Assembly: GCA_004299845.1 (NCBI GenBank)
Contig: CP036201.1
Coordinates: forward strand, 3,100,001-3,164,000
DNA length: 64,000 nt
Direction: 5' to 3'
From: Verrucomicrobia bacterium S94
GTDB taxonomy: Bacteria > Verrucomicrobiota > Kiritimatiellia > Kiritimatiellales > Pontiellaceae
The position numbers and the translations under genes were made by a program. The notes beneath the pieces were generated by a model. It saw nothing but the letters and a program-made list of their open reading frames with translations, had not been told where the DNA came from and searched no databases. The first letter of the stretch is position 1. Each line of letters opens with the position of its first letter. Of this stretch, positions 9,433 through 19,839 are shown in pieces.

Positions 9433-11370
9433 TCAGTTACCCGGCACTCCGATGTAATCATCTTTTTCAGAACGGAAATCAGCCCGACCGTTCAGGAGGT
9501 GCTTCCCCAGAGACTGTCCTGCGGCATCAAAATATTCTGCCACGCCTTCGTTCCACAGGGTTTGTCCACCATCCAGTGCTCCGAAAATTTCAATAGCGGT
9601 CAGTCTGGCGGGATGCGGCAGGGTGACTTCAATCCAGGGATTATTCTCTATTTCGGATTTATAAACTGAAGCCAGTCCCGGATGACCGTTATAATTTTTA
9701 TCGAATGCCCGCTTTGCTTCAAATCCGGCAATCTCAGATGACGCCCGAACCGAACCTTCCGCCGCAAGATTGACTTTCGCCCAGCCGGTCTGCGTTTTTC
9801 CCACGGCAATCAGTTCCGCCAAAGCCAGCTGTTTATTCCGTCCCGGCACAGTAACGCGAATGCGCGATACACGCCTTTCCGTAGTTGGAAGTTCCAGGCG
9901 GATGTATTCCGTCGGCCGTTCCGGAAACAGTCCTTTACCCTTCACTTTAAAGACATACGCAAATTCACAGGGTTTCTTTTCCGGAAAAACGATTTCCAGT
10001 GCGTTTTTTTTCTGTTTCCACAGAATCTTCTCCTCCGAACCGATGAGGGAAACCGATTCCACCTGCAGACCCGGAATTTCCGTCAGACCCAGCGACTCGA
10101 TTTGAACAGCCCCTTCGTGCCAGCCGCAGACCATGGCATAAAGCGCATCGCCCTTCCGGGTGAAACGGATGTCATCCGCAGTAAGGTTCCGGCCCAGATC
10201 ATAGTGCTCCGCAGTGCCGTCGTGTATCGGCCCCTCGCCATAGCGATGCCACGGCTTTGTCCCGTAAATCGCCTCGCCGTTGATTTTCAGCCAGTCCCCC
10301 ATTCTGAAAAGTTCTTTCCGCCACCGCTCCGGCCAGGACCCATCCGCTTCCGGCCCGATACTCAGCAACAGCGTTCCGTTTTTGGAAACAATATCAATCA
10401 ACTGATAAGTCCAGTATGCACCGCTGATTCGTTCCTGCGGCTCCTTTGATTCATCTCCGAGATTAAACCAGCCCCGGTTGAACGTGCAGTCGGCCATCCA
10501 CATCGGATAACGGATATGCCCGAATTTACCGTGCTCCACGTCGTAAACCTGACTCTCACGGTTCCCGAAACCGCTTTTAGTGGCCAGTGCCACGGTTTTT
10601 CCCTCCTGCACCGACTTGTTGTAATAATAGGCTGTCAGTTTTTTATTGTGCTCATGAAACGCCTTATGCCCGGTGCCGAAATCAAACCACAGAAAATCGA
10701 TATTATACTTATCAATCAGCTCGACGATGCGGTTATACCACTCATCCACCCACTGCCGGCTCGGACCCTTTTCCGGATCGTGCAAATTATATAAATCCGG
10801 CGCCGCAGCAGCATCAAACCGGTCGGGATACATAAATGAACTGAAATACGTCCAGTTCCAGGCCAGATGCGAGGTTACACCGAATTTCATACCCCGCCTG
10901 CGCGCTTCTTTCTCCAGCTCCCCCATCACATCAATATGCGGATTCTGATCCACCGAATTCCACCGGGTGTAGCTGGAATCATACATATCAAAACCGCAAT
11001 GATGCGCCGACATACCGACGATGAAACGAACGCCCACCCGCTCAGCATCCCCAACCCACTGCGCGGCACTGAAGCCCTCGCCGGAGAACCGCTTCACAAA
11101 ATCCTTATAGCCGAATTCCGAAGGATCGCCATAGGTCTTCACATGATGCTTATAGACATGCCCATCCGGCGCGGCATACATATTCCGCGCATACCAGCCA
11201 TCAAATCCCGGCACCGATGCCGGATTCCAGCACCAGTACATGCCGAACTTCGCCTCATTCAGCCACTCCGCCTGAGGGTAACGGTCAAGATCCTCCCAGT
11301 CTGCCTTATACGGAACTGCCGCTCCGAGTGCAACCGTGACCATTGATACAGACAGAAAAAACAGTTTCAT
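9433..11370 (-). CDS. Secreted GH29 alpha-L-fucosidase with C-terminal discoidin-like domain
   Basis: Hydrolyses terminal alpha-L-fucose from glycans, outside the cytoplasm. Start at ATG 11370 (MKLFFLSVSMV), with AGGAGA upstream; the open frame extends 20 codons further but without a signal. Signal peptide about residues 1-18. The GH29 barrel shows EWLNEAKFGMYWCWNP, SAHHCGFDMYDS and the nucleophile motif DFLWFDFGTG with Asp at residue 230. The end (VRASSEIAGFEAKRAFDKNY ... WIEVTLPHPARLTAIEIFG) resembles an F5/8 type C (CBM32-like) sugar-binding module. It lies 11 bp after a second GH29 gene of different sequence, so the pair probably handles different fucose linkages. Confidence 0.9.
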   Translation of the reverse strand: MKLFFLSVSMVTVALGAAVPYKADWEDLDRYPQAEWLNEAKFGMYWCWNPASVPGFDGWYARNMYAAPDGHVYKHHVKTYGDPSEFGYKDFVKRFSGEGFSAAQWVGDAERVGVRFIVGMSAHHCGFDMYDSSYTRWNSVDQNPHIDVMGELEKEARRRGMKFGVTSHLAWNWTYFSSFMYPDRFDAAAAPDLYNLHDPEKGPSRQWVDEWYNRIVELIDKYNIDFLWFDFGTGHKAFHEHNKKLTAYYYNKSVQEGKTVALATKSGFGNRESQVYDVEHGKFGHIRYPMWMADCTFNRGWFNLGDESKEPQERISGAYWTYQLIDIVSKNGTLLLSIGPEADGSWPERWRKELFRMGDWLKINGEAIYGTKPWHRYGEGPIHDGTAEHYDLGRNLTADDIRFTRKGDALYAMVCGWHEGAVQIESLGLTEIPGLQVESVSLIGSEEKILWKQKKNALEIVFPEKKPCEFAYVFKVKGKGLFPERPTEYIRLELPTTERRVSRIRVTVPGRNKQLALAELIAVGKTQTGWAKVNLAAEGSVRASSEIAGFEAKRAFDKNYNGHPGLASVYKSEIENNPWIEVTLPHPARLTAIEIFGALDGGQTLWNEGVAEYFDAAGQSLGKHLLNGRADFRSEKDDYIGVPGN

Positions 11371-11381
11371 AACAGATTCTC

Positions 11382-13241
11382 CTATTTCACTGGCGTTAGA
11401 CGCACCCCCTGGAACATAAATCCGTTCCAACGTCTGGAAGCATCAGGTTTGAGCATAAACGTCTTTTTCCCGGCAGCAGCAAATTCGACCATGCCCGCCG
11501 GCATATACTGAGGACGCAGTTTGTTCCCTACATCCTCGATCGACAGTGCCAGAGACTGCTCACCCAGAGTCAGCGTAAATCGTCCGCCTACAGTCGTATT
11601 CGCATTCGGGTCAAATACCGCGCCAGTATGTTCCGATAGCGTCTTTCCCCCTTCAGCAGCACGGGAGGCATAAATCAGCTCAACCTTATATTTCCCCGGC
11701 TCAATCAGAACAAATTCTCCCGTCAGATACTCTTCAGGATTCCGCCAGTCGTGCATATACAGCCGATTATTGATGCCCTCATAGTTGGGATATGCCTGCT
11801 CGCCATGAAGCGTCATCGACCAGATATCAAACTCCACTGAACCGCTCGCAAACTGCCGGGGAGTGCGGTCAACGGCGTACCCTTCCTCCACATCGAGTTC
11901 AATCACAGTAACGGCAGTGTCATTGAAAGAATTCTTCCAGGTAAAAGAGAGATCCGCCCCGGCCGCCTTCACATTCACCTCTTTCGGTCCGTCTTTATGC
12001 AGCAGCTTCGCCTGTTTCACATGACCGCTGAAGCCATGCAGAACAATGTGTCCCAGTTCCGGATCATGAACATGCAGATAGAGCTTGCCCGGTTTTTTCG
12101 AAACTGTGCCCCAGTCAAACTTACGCGGCCAGAACGGGCTGGCCGTCGTTCCGTAAACCGCATCGCCGTTCACCTCCAACCATTCACCGACCTGCAACAG
12201 CCGCTCCTGCATAATGACCGGAATGCGCCCGTCACCCGTAGGCCCGACACAGAGCAGAAAGTTTCCGCCACCGCCGACCACACCGCTGAATGTACGGATC
12301 AGCTCCTCGCGCGAATCATAATCATAGACCGATTCATTGCGGTTGTAGCCATAGCTTCTGCCGATACCACGGTCCTCCTGCCACGGGTGATGCGGAGAGG
12401 TATATTTTCCGGCTCCGTACTCACTTTCAAAAACATCACCGAACTTCCCGCGGCAATGTCCCCAACGGTCGTTGGTTACCACATAGTCCTTCACCGGCGA
12501 TTCGGTATAGAGCCAATGCGCCAGCCTGTCGCTACCCCACCGGTCATATCTCCCGTTCCATTCACCATCGAGAAAGATATGCCACGGTTTATATTTTTTC
12601 ACCACCTCTTTAAATTTCGGCTGAAACCACTCCTTTGCATACCGCTCCTTCTCACCGGCTATCCAGAGCGGGTGATACCACTCGTATACCGAAAAATAGA
12701 TCCCCATTTTCAGATCATACTTTTCACCGGACCGGTTCAGTTCTCCGATAATATCGCGCTTCGGACCGCGCTCCATCGCATTCCAGTCGGTCTCCTTCTT
12801 AAACATTCCGTATTTCGTGGGATACATGGCAAACCCGTCGTGATAGTTTGCTGTCGTCACCACATATTTCGCCCCCGAATCCGCAAACAGCCGACACCAG
12901 AAATCCGGATCCCACATCTCCGCCGTGAGCTGATCAGCAAAGTCCTCGTACGTCACCTCCGGACCAAACGCCCTATTGTGAAATGCCACAGTCTCCTTAT
13001 GCCCTCCGCGCCCGGGCGTATCATAGGTTTTAAGATACCACTCGGCATAACTCCCGCGGACAGCAAACCCCGGAACAGAATACGGCCCCCAGACCACAAA
13101 AATCCCGAACTTCGCCTCGTTGAACCATGCCGGAATTTCCCGCTTGGCATACGTCTCTTCCATGGAAGGGATATGCTGTTCCGCCGCCAGACCGGTTGTA
13201 CTGCAGATCAGCACCCCTGCTATTAAATACCCGAATTTCAT
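11382..13241 (-). CDS. Secreted GH29 alpha-L-fucosidase
   Basis: A 619-residue glycosidase with a signal peptide ([20 protein letters not shown]). GH29 signatures: [20 protein letters not shown], the conserved YHDGF at about residues 133-137, and the nucleophile region [11 protein letters not shown] with Asp at residue 225; [17 protein letters not shown] matches the conserved end of the catalytic barrel. The last 150 residues form an extra beta domain ([14 protein letters not shown]) often attached to such enzymes. GAGGAG lies before the ATG at 13241. It is the first structural gene after the IclR regulator (17 bp gap), consistent with inducible expression by a fucose-containing substrate. 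Confidence 0.92.
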   Translation of the reverse strand: MKFGYLIAGVLICSTTGLAAEQHIPSMEETYAKREIPAWFNEAKFGIFVVWGPYSVPGFAVRGSYAEWYLKTYDTPGRGGHKETVAFHNRAFGPEVTYEDFADQLTAEMWDPDFWCRLFADSGAKYVVTTANYHDGFAMYPTKYGMFKKETDWNAMERGPKRDIIGELNRSGEKYDLKMGIYFSVYEWYHPLWIAGEKERYAKEWFQPKFKEVVKKYKPWHIFLDGEWNGRYDRWGSDRLAHWLYTESPVKDYVVTNDRWGHCRGKFGDVFESEYGAGKYTSPHHPWQEDRGIGRSYGYNRNESVYDYDSREELIRTFSGVVGGGGNFLLCVGPTGDGRIPVIMQERLLQVGEWLEVNGDAVYGTTASPFWPRKFDWGTVSKKPGKLYLHVHDPELGHIVLHGFSGHVKQAKLLHKDGPKEVNVKAAGADLSFTWKNSFNDTAVTVIELDVEEGYAVDRTPRQFASGSVEFDIWSMTLHGEQAYPNYEGINNRLYMHDWRNPEEYLTGEFVLIEPGKYKVELIYASRAAEGGKTLSEHTGAVFDPNANTTVGGRFTLTLGEQSLALSIEDVGNKLRPQYMPAGMVEFAAAGKKTFMLKPDASRRWNGFMFQGVRLTPVK

Positions 13242-13258
13242 TTTTCTGCTCCTCTGCC

Positions 13259-14044
13259 TTAAGCATTGCCCAGCCGTGCGGAAATCCGGCCGGCAGCCGT
13301 TCTGACGGCGGCCCCTTTTTCCTTAAATGTCGATATATCCAGCCGGCTCACCGGCCCCGTCACCACCAGCGCAGCCACCGGAAGCCCTTTTTCATCAAAA
13401 ACCGGTGCAGACAGACAATGAATGCCCTCCAGTTCCTCTCCAAGATCCACGGCATAGCCGTTTTGACGCACCGTTTCCAATGTCTGAAGAAATGCTTTTT
13501 CTGAAGTAATCGTCTGGTTTGTAAACTTTTCAAAGGTCAGCCGGGAAATCAGATCATCGCGCTCCTCCCGCTCCATAAACGCCAATATCGCCTTGCCCGG
13601 CGCTGACGAATGCAACTGAAAATGCGCCCCTGTTTCCACCACCAGCCGCAACGAATGCGGGCTCGGCACATGATCCAGCACAATACCCTGCGCCCCTTCA
13701 ATGGCACAAAGAGTTACCGTCTCCTTCAGGTTATTCCGCAACTCCTTCATAAACGGCATAGCCGTTTCAATCAGACTCGTGTGCTTCAGCACATGATACC
13801 CCATTGAAAGCAGCTTACGGCTCAGCGTAAACGTTTTTGAATCTTCGTTTCGGTCGATATAACCCAACGAATGAAGAACGCTCGCTGCCCGGAAAACAAA
13901 GTTTTTCGACAGCTCCAGTTTCCGGCTGATTTCCGAGGTCCCCAGCCCCTCAGGATATTCCTTCAGCAGTTCCAGAATCGCCAGCCCCCGTTCAAGGTTG
14001 GTCATTTTGAATACCGCCAGCTCTTCTCTGTTCGCAACAATCAT
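13259..14044 (-). CDS. IclR-family transcriptional regulator
   Basis: A 261-residue DNA-binding regulator. N-terminal winged helix-turn-helix ([30 protein letters not shown]), then the IclR effector domain ([58 protein letters not shown]), which binds small sugars or organic acids in this family. The start ATG is preceded by AGGAGG. A perfect dyad 17 bp upstream of the start is a likely operator, implying autoregulation. It heads a run of six leftward genes with gaps of 27 bp or less, so it probably controls the fucosidase genes. An alternative start at residue 14 would still keep the whole DNA-binding domain. Confidence 0.9.
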   Translation of the reverse strand: MIVANREELAVFKMTNLERGLAILELLKEYPEGLGTSEISRKLELSKNFVFRAASVLHSLGYIDRNEDSKTFTLSRKLLSMGYHVLKHTSLIETAMPFMKELRNNLKETVTLCAIEGAQGIVLDHVPSPHSLRLVVETGAHFQLHSSAPGKAILAFMEREERDDLISRLTFEKFTNQTITSEKAFLQTLETVRQNGYAVDLGEELEGIHCLSAPVFDEKGLPVAALVVTGPVSRLDISTFKEKGAAVRTAAGRISARLGNA

Positions 14045-14060
14045 ATTTTCCTCCTGAATA

Positions 14061-14079
14061 AATAGAACGACGTTCTATT
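14061..14079. promoter_or_regulatory. Operator-like perfect palindrome upstream of the IclR gene
   Basis: AATAGAAC-GAC-GTTCTATT: two perfect 8-bp half-sites with a 3-bp centre, 17 bp upstream of the IclR start codon. IclR proteins bind dyads of this size near their own promoters, so this is the likely binding site controlling the 14.0-4.6 kb run. Assignment to this protein is inference from position and symmetry. Confidence 0.7.
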
Positions 14080-14102
14080 TTTATGATCATGGACATACAA
14101 AC

Positions 14103-14134
14103 AAAAAAAAGCGGCCCCCGGAGGGGACCGCTTT
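14103..14134 (-). terminator. Rho-independent terminator of acnB
   Basis: Reading leftward, a stem AAAGCGG/CCGCTTT continues through GGGG/CCCC (one mismatch between them) around a 3-base loop and is followed by eight T residues (A run at 14103-14110 on the given strand). It lies 27 bp after the acnB stop codon and separates acnB from the IclR operon. Confidence 0.9.
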
Positions 14135-14161
14135 ATACGCCTCACAAATGACACCTCATCT

Positions 14162-16720
14162 TTACACGGAAAACTCCGTCATCTGATCAAAATTCAGATA
14201 TCGATAGATTTCATCAGTCCGACCTTTCAGTTTCGGGCCGACGATATCGACATATTCCTGCGGACTCGGCAGCTCCCCTTTCAATGCAACTACGGCGGCC
14301 AGCTCAGCCGAGCCGAGATAAACCTGCGCATCTTTACCCATACGGTTATTGAAGTTCCGGGTGGAGGTCGAGAATACCGTCACTCCGTCCCTTACCCGCG
14401 CCTGGTTGCCCATACACAGCGAACAGCCCGGAATTTCCATACGGGCGCCGGCGGCGCTGAATTTGGAATAGTAGCCTTCCTTGATCAGCTGCTTTTCGTC
14501 CATCTTGGTCGGCGGGCAGACCCACAACAGCACATTGGCAAAACCTTCACCATCAAGCACCTCACCGGCCGCACGGAAATGCCCGATGTTCGTCATGCAG
14601 CTTCCGATAAAAACATCGTCGACCTTCGCGCCCTGGACATCGGACAGTTTTTTTACGTCGTCCGGATCGTTCGGACAGGCCAGCAGCGGCTCTTTGATTT
14701 CATTAAGATCAATTTCAATAACGGCGGCATATTCCGCATTCGCGTCAGCCTCCATCAGTTCCCCGTTCGCCAACCAGTCCTTCACATCAGCAATACGTTT
14801 TTTCAACGTTTCGGCATCGCCGTAACCGCCCTTGATCATCTCTTCCATCAGTGTGATATTGGAATTCAGATATTCCTCGATCGGTTCGCGGTCCAGCTTG
14901 ATAGCAGCCGCGGCGGCGGAGCGCTCGGCCGCGGCGTCGGTCAGTTCGAAAGCCTGTTCCACCTTCAGTTTCGGCAGCCCTTCCATTTCGAGGATACGCC
15001 CGGCAAAGACATTCTTTTTATTCTTTTTCTCAACGGTCAGCAAACCCTCCTGAATCGCCTGATACGGAATGGCGTTCACAATATCACGCAACGTCACGCC
15101 CGGCTGCAGCTCTCCTTTAAACCGAACCAGCACCGATTCAGGCATATCCAGCGGCATAACTCCTAGAGCCGCCGCAAACGCCACCAGACCGGAACCTGCA
15201 GGAAAAGAAATGCCCAGCGGGAAACGGGTATGCGAATCGCCGCCGGTTCCGACGGTGTCGGGAATCAGCAGGCGGTTGAGCCAGGAGTGAATAATTCCGT
15301 CCCCCGGACGCAGCGCAACACCGCCACGATTCATAATATAATCCGGCAACGTAGCGTGCGTAATGACATCAGTCGGTTTCGGATAGGCCGCGGTGTGACA
15401 GAAAGACTGCATTACGAGATCGGCATTGAATTTCAGACAGGCCAGTTCGGTAATTTCGCCGGCCGTCATCGGGCCGGTGGTATCTTGAGAACCAACCGTG
15501 GTCATTTTCGGCAGACAGGCCGTTCCCGGCAGAATGCCCTCAACACCGCAGGCTTTACCCACCATTTTCTGCGCAAGGGTATAGCCCTGGCCTTCAGCCG
15601 GTTTCGGATTATCCGGAACCACGAAAATGCCGGATTCGTCGATTGAACTCATACCGAGCGCTTCGCGCGCTTTTTCAGTCAGCTGTTTTCCGATAATCAG
15701 CGGAACACGGCCGCCGGCGCGGAATTCATCAAGAATGGTGTCGGGTTTGACCGGGAACGTGGTAATTTCATGCCCTTCCGCATCGGTAATCAGTCCTTTG
15801 ACCGGATAGACCTTAATGACTTTACCCGTTGTCAGTTCCGAAACATCAGTCTGAATAGGGAAAGCCCCGGAATCCTCAGCAGTATTGAAGAAAATCGGAG
15901 CAATGGTGCTGCCGATAATCAGACCGCCGCGGCGTTTGTTCGGAATACACGGAATATCGCTGCCGATATGCCAGATCAGCGAATTGCAGGCCGATTTCCG
16001 GGAAGATCCGGTACCGACCACATCGCCCACGAAGGTAACCGGCAGACCGGAGGTTTCTTTAAGTTCGGCGATGTCCTGCGGCCCTTCTGGAAAGAGTGAC
16101 CCTCCCATGCAGTTGGAATGCAAGGGAATATCCGCGCGGGTAAAGGCAAAAGACGCCGGAGAAAAATCATCGGTGTTGATTTCGCCGTCAACTTTGTAGA
16201 TGACCGTTTCGATCTCCTCCTGAATTTCCGGCAGCGAAGTGAACCATTCTCCATTGGCCCACGATGTAATAATCCCTTTCGCCACCGTGTTGCCGGCGTC
16301 GGCCAGAGCCTTAACATCGTCAAAACGGTTTACAGACAGCACCATGTTTTTCAGTGCTGCAGCGGCGGTTTCAGCAAGAGCCCCCTGTTCCTCAACCAGT
16401 TTAATGAGCCCGTCTAGGTTATATCCCCCAACCATGGTTCCGAGCAGTTCAACAGCCCGTTCGGGAGAAATCAGCGGAGTGGACTCTTCGCCGTGCGCAA
16501 CCTTGAAAAGGAATTCAGCCTTCACCTGTGCCGCGGGATCAACGCCGGGATTCACGCGATCAGTAATCAGCGCAACCAGTTCCTCTTCTTTACCGGCCGG
16601 CGGATTTTTCAGCAGCTCAATGACCTGCTCGGTCTGTTCTTTACTGAGCGCAAGCGGCGGAATACCCTCTTTTGCACGCTCTTCAACATGGGCATAATAC
16701 TCGTCAAAAAATAGGCTCAT
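14162..16720 (-). CDS. acnB: Aconitate hydratase B
   Basis: Interconverts citrate and isocitrate in the TCA cycle using a 4Fe-4S cluster; AcnB enzymes often also act on 2-methylisocitrate. The 852-residue protein has the AcnB domain order: N-terminal helical HEAT-like domain (residues about 1-160), swivel domain 4 next ([20 protein letters not shown]), then the catalytic domains. Cluster-binding cysteines are in [15 protein letters not shown] and [14 protein letters not shown]. Start at ATG 16720 (MSLFFDEYY); the 22 residues upstream in the open frame are not AcnB-like. A consensus promoter precedes it and a strong terminator follows, so it appears to be a single-gene transcript. Confidence 0.97.
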   Translation of the reverse strand: MSLFFDEYYAHVEERAKEGIPPLALSKEQTEQVIELLKNPPAGKEEELVALITDRVNPGVDPAAQVKAEFLFKVAHGEESTPLISPERAVELLGTMVGGYNLDGLIKLVEEQGALAETAAAALKNMVLSVNRFDDVKALADAGNTVAKGIITSWANGEWFTSLPEIQEEIETVIYKVDGEINTDDFSPASFAFTRADIPLHSNCMGGSLFPEGPQDIAELKETSGLPVTFVGDVVGTGSSRKSACNSLIWHIGSDIPCIPNKRRGGLIIGSTIAPIFFNTAEDSGAFPIQTDVSELTTGKVIKVYPVKGLITDAEGHEITTFPVKPDTILDEFRAGGRVPLIIGKQLTEKAREALGMSSIDESGIFVVPDNPKPAEGQGYTLAQKMVGKACGVEGILPGTACLPKMTTVGSQDTTGPMTAGEITELACLKFNADLVMQSFCHTAAYPKPTDVITHATLPDYIMNRGGVALRPGDGIIHSWLNRLLIPDTVGTGGDSHTRFPLGISFPAGSGLVAFAAALGVMPLDMPESVLVRFKGELQPGVTLRDIVNAIPYQAIQEGLLTVEKKNKKNVFAGRILEMEGLPKLKVEQAFELTDAAAERSAAAAAIKLDREPIEEYLNSNITLMEEMIKGGYGDAETLKKRIADVKDWLANGELMEADANAEYAAVIEIDLNEIKEPLLACPNDPDDVKKLSDVQGAKVDDVFIGSCMTNIGHFRAAGEVLDGEGFANVLLWVCPPTKMDEKQLIKEGYYSKFSAAGARMEIPGCSLCMGNQARVRDGVTVFSTSTRNFNNRMGKDAQVYLGSAELAAVVALKGELPSPQEYVDIVGPKLKGRTDEIYRYLNFDQMTEFSV

Positions 16721-16744
16721 AATAGGATCATCCTTTTCTTGGTT

Positions 16745-16786
16745 AGGGAACGGGGGCAAAATAAAGGTTCCCTGTTGGCCTGTCAA
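16745..16786 (-). promoter_or_regulatory. Sigma-70-type promoter of acnB with overlapping inverted repeat
   Basis: On the minus strand TTGACA (16781-16786) and TATTTT (16758-16763) are separated by exactly 17 bases, a near-consensus housekeeping promoter 37 bp upstream of the acnB start. An inverted repeat AGGGAAC (16745-16751) / GTTCCCT (16767-16773) straddles the -10 box and may be a regulator site or an mRNA leader hairpin. Confidence 0.65.
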
Positions 16787-16846
16787 TTGCGTTGACTCCG
16801 GCGGTAATGGTGTTTTTCGCAGAAATGGAAAATTTTTGATTCGATC

Positions 16847-18064
16847 ATGAAGAGTGAATACATGACTTTTTTTAGACGAACGGGATTCATCCTGCTGGGC
16901 TCGCTGCTGTTTTTACAGCCGGTTTCCGGCGATCAGCTGACGTTCCGGAACGGCCGGACGCTGGACTGCACCATCCTCGCAGTAAACGACGACTATGTGG
17001 AGGTCTCACTGGGCACCGGCACCATGAGAATTTCGAGAAAACAGCTGACCGAACTGATCCGTTCGGATGAAAACACGACAAAGCCTCGGCAGGAACCCAC
17101 CGCTGAAAATATTCTGAGCGCACAGCACGCCCCGCCCGCCCACGCCGAACTGGCGGCGGAATTCCGGGAACTGATCCACCAGCGCAATGCGGCGCTTGAT
17201 GCTCAGTATATGATGAACCTGTATGAAAGTCAGATTCAGCAGCAGACCCGTACAACCGAACAGCTGGTGGCGGAACTGAAAAAAATACATCGGGAAATCA
17301 ATACCACGGCCCAGGCCATCAAATCCATCCAGCTGCCCGAACAGGCCCCACGTACGTACCGGGAATATAAAGAACAGGATGAACTGACGAAAAAAAAGTC
17401 GGCCCTACGCGACCGGTTTGCCGAACTGAATGCAACCATATCCCGCCTGCAGACCGAACTTTCCGAATCGGAAAAACAGACCGAAACACTGAAACAGAAA
17501 ATCAATAACGTCATTGCCCCGCTACCCATCTACTTCAATGCCGTCAACCGGTTCGACTCCCGCTATACAGCCTACAAAGCCAAACACCGCTCCGACTCCA
17601 TGGACCGGGCATCGAAACTGCTGTTTGAAAAGATCGACTACCATATGAAGCGGTTCCGAGATGAAACCTCCGAAGTGGTCGTTGATTCCTGGACGGAAGG
17701 CAACACCACCTTTGTCCGTGCCCTGGTCAATGGGAAAACCTCCGGTATTTTCATCTTTGATACCGGCGCAACATCGGTAACGATTTCAGAACCTTTCGCC
17801 CGGAAACTCGGCCTCCAGCTCGGCGACCTCCCCGTTCAGCAGGCCGTTGTTGCTGACGGACGGAAAGTGGATGCGTATCCGGTCATGCTTTCCTCGGTCC
17901 AGATCGGCGATGCGGAAGTGAAAAATGTCGCCGCCGCAGTACTGGGTAATGGAATGAACACCCGGGCCGACGGTCTGCTGGGCATGAGTTTTCTCCGCCA
18001 CTTCACCATTGGCATGAACGGACTTTCCGGAAAAATCACACTGACCCGCTTTTCAACGGACTAA
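16847..18064 (+). CDS. Periplasmic retropepsin-like aspartic protease with central coiled coil
   Basis: A 405-residue exported or membrane-anchored protein: hydrophobic signal at about residues 8-28 ([16 protein letters not shown]), a small N-terminal beta domain ([26 protein letters not shown]1-like), a long charged coiled coil (about 105-225) and a C-terminal clan AA aspartic protease domain with the active-site motif [14 protein letters not shown] near residue 304 and the second conserved loop [12 protein letters not shown]. One Asp per chain means it should act as a dimer. ATG 16862 is an alternative start. Substrate unknown; the coiled coil may mediate dimerisation. Confidence 0.8.
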   Translation: MKSEYMTFFRRTGFILLGSLLFLQPVSGDQLTFRNGRTLDCTILAVNDDYVEVSLGTGTMRISRKQLTELIRSDENTTKPRQEPTAENILSAQHAPPAHAELAAEFRELIHQRNAALDAQYMMNLYESQIQQQTRTTEQLVAELKKIHREINTTAQAIKSIQLPEQAPRTYREYKEQDELTKKKSALRDRFAELNATISRLQTELSESEKQTETLKQKINNVIAPLPIYFNAVNRFDSRYTAYKAKHRSDSMDRASKLLFEKIDYHMKRFRDETSEVVVDSWTEGNTTFVRALVNGKTSGIFIFDTGATSVTISEPFARKLGLQLGDLPVQQAVVADGRKVDAYPVMLSSVQIGDAEVKNVAAAVLGNGMNTRADGLLGMSFLRHFTIGMNGLSGKITLTRFSTD

Positions 18065-19143
18065 CAGAAATCCTCGCTGCGCGCACTGCAGTATGCAATG
18101 ATTCCGGAAATATCGGATGGATCAACGCCGCGCCAGTAGATCTGCCATTTTCCGGCATGATGATGCCCGTTCGACTCTTTGTGATACCACGAGTTGAATG
18201 GATTATTGACGTTCGACCGCCAGAACAGTGCACCGTGATTTTCGTGGACCTCGCGCCAGAGTTCCAGCGCCAGCCCCTCGCCCCGCGCCTCTTTTCCAAC
18301 GGCAAATTTAGAAAGATACAGCCCCGCCGGATGTTCCTCCAGCAGAACGGCTCCCCGGTAATCCTGCTCAATATAGGCATGGGCCACATTATCGAGAAAC
18401 GCCGTCCCGGCCAGTTTTTTTCCAAATGCGGTTTCAAGCAGATTCAGTAAACGCGCGCGATCAACCCCCTCCAATCCCGGCAAATGATCAATCTGCGACC
18501 CTTTACGAATCAGCGTTCCCGCTCCTTTCACCGTGAAAATCTCTTCGAGCAGATTAATCGGGGATGTAATGGAAAGGTGCACCCCCGGATATTCCTGCAG
18601 CAGTTTTTTCCCCAGAGCCGGATAATCAAAGGCCAAGGCCTCCAGAATCTGGAAATTTTCCCGGTGCGTATATACATAAGGAACCAGCTCGCCTGCGGTA
18701 TTTTTCAACCCGCCGGCCGCACGGATAAAATGTACCCGCCGGGCCGTATCCGGCAGCAGCTGCAACAAGGCCTCTTCCAGAGAGACCGTCGGAGCAACCA
18801 GCACCGGCACCCGCTCCTTTGCCCGGGCATGCTCGATGAACGAAGCTGTTGTCCCTTTTTCCAGGGTCTGGAAAATGAAAATGGGCTCCTTTTTCAGCGT
18901 CTGCTGCATCGCCATCGCATCATCACCCGCCAGCAGAATGGCGGGAACCAGTTCGAGCCGCAGCAGAAAATGAAGATCAAACGCCAGCACTTCAGCTCCC
19001 GCTTCAATGCTGCCCGCATCCGGACAAAGCAGCGCAAAACAGGCGGTCGGACCGGACTGGAATTTGTTGAGATAAAACTCATACTCATCCCGCCGGCCAA
19101 TGCTGTCCAGAAACAGCCGTATGGTTTTATTTAAAGCGATCAT
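18061..19143 (-). CDS. NAT (DUF619-type) acetyltransferase with degenerate amino-acid-kinase domain, NAGS-like
   Basis: A 360-residue protein. The C-terminal 150 residues resemble the acetyltransferase domain of vertebrate-type N-acetylglutamate synthases (KGAGTLIRKG, AYIEQDYRGAVLLEE, YLSKFAVGKEARGEGLALEL, FWRSNVNNPFNSWYHKES). The N-terminal half resembles an amino-acid-kinase fold but lacks the Lys-x-Gly-Gly nucleotide motif of acetylglutamate kinase, so kinase activity is unlikely. It probably acetylates glutamate as the first step of arginine synthesis, with the kinase-like part structural or regulatory. No arginine genes are nearby. It overlaps the protease gene end by 4 bp, tail to tail. 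Confidence 0.7.
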   Translation of the reverse strand: MIALNKTIRLFLDSIGRRDEYEFYLNKFQSGPTACFALLCPDAGSIEAGAEVLAFDLHFLLRLELVPAILLAGDDAMAMQQTLKKEPIFIFQTLEKGTTASFIEHARAKERVPVLVAPTVSLEEALLQLLPDTARRVHFIRAAGGLKNTAGELVPYVYTHRENFQILEALAFDYPALGKKLLQEYPGVHLSITSPINLLEEIFTVKGAGTLIRKGSQIDHLPGLEGVDRARLLNLLETAFGKKLAGTAFLDNVAHAYIEQDYRGAVLLEEHPAGLYLSKFAVGKEARGEGLALELWREVHENHGALFWRSNVNNPFNSWYHKESNGHHHAGKWQIYWRGVDPSDISGIIAYCSARSEDFC

Positions 19144-19221
19144 TCAGAAAAGCCTATCACTGAATACCCGGAATACACGGAAATTAATTTTTCGCTGCGC
19201 CCGGCATTCCAAGGCCCGCTA

Positions 19222-19776
19222 TCAACCCAGCTTCTTTTTGGTTTCCTTGACCAAGCGCTTGAGCTTACCGCCCATAGCCACTTTCTTGACGTGCGACATC
19301 CGGTCAACCAGCAGGACGCCGTCAAGATGATCCAGCTCGTGCTGAATCGCCCGGGAAAGCAGCCCTTTGGCGTGAATCCGCTGCGGCAGCCCGTCGAGAT
19401 CAATGTATTCCGCGTCCACTTCATACCAGCGTTCCACATTGGCAAAAATGTCCGGGAAACTCAGACAGCCCTCCGGCCCCACCTGCACGGTTTCGGAATG
19501 GCCGACAATTTTCGGATTAATAAATACGAGCGGCATTTCAATTCCGGGATTCTCCCGCTCGCCATCTTCGCCGACATCGCCGTCCGGCGGAATATCCACC
19601 ACAAACATACGTTCCGTCCGGCCAACCTGTTCAGCGGCCAGACCAACACCCTGTTCAGCATACATCGTCTCCAGCATCTCTTTCGCCAGCGCACGGATAT
19701 CGTCATTAACCATCATCACTTCAACGGCCTTCTGACGCAGAATCGGATTTCCATAGGTACAAATCGGTAAGCTCAT
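19222..19776 (-). CDS. def: Peptide deformylase
   Basis: Removes the formyl group from new protein N-termini in the cytoplasm. The 184-residue protein has all three metal-site motifs: GVGLAAEQVG, EGCLSFP and QHELDHLDG. The start is set at ATG 19776 (MSLPICTYGNPILR), the normal start of the family; the frame extends 19 codons upstream without similarity. The loop GDVGEDGERENPGIE is a modest insertion. The gene is divergent from the radical SAM gene, 63 bp away. Confidence 0.95.
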   Translation of the reverse strand: MSLPICTYGNPILRQKAVEVMMVNDDIRALAKEMLETMYAEQGVGLAAEQVGRTERMFVVDIPPDGDVGEDGERENPGIEMPLVFINPKIVGHSETVQVGPEGCLSFPDIFANVERWYEVDAEYIDLDGLPQRIHAKGLLSRAIQHELDHLDGVLLVDRMSHVKKVAMGGKLKRLVKETKKKLG

Positions 19777-19839
19777 AGGCGCTAGGTTTTCCGTGAGAAG
19801 TCCGCTATTGTCAATCGAATTTAGAAAACACAAATACCT

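Noticed and set aside
11997-13226. 409-codon plus-strand frame opposite the GH29 gene
   Set aside because: Shadow of the fucosidase gene; no ribosome site and no recognisable motifs.
9433-13241. The two GH29 genes as a recent tandem duplication
   Set aside because: Their sequences differ strongly outside the catalytic motifs and they have different C-terminal domains.
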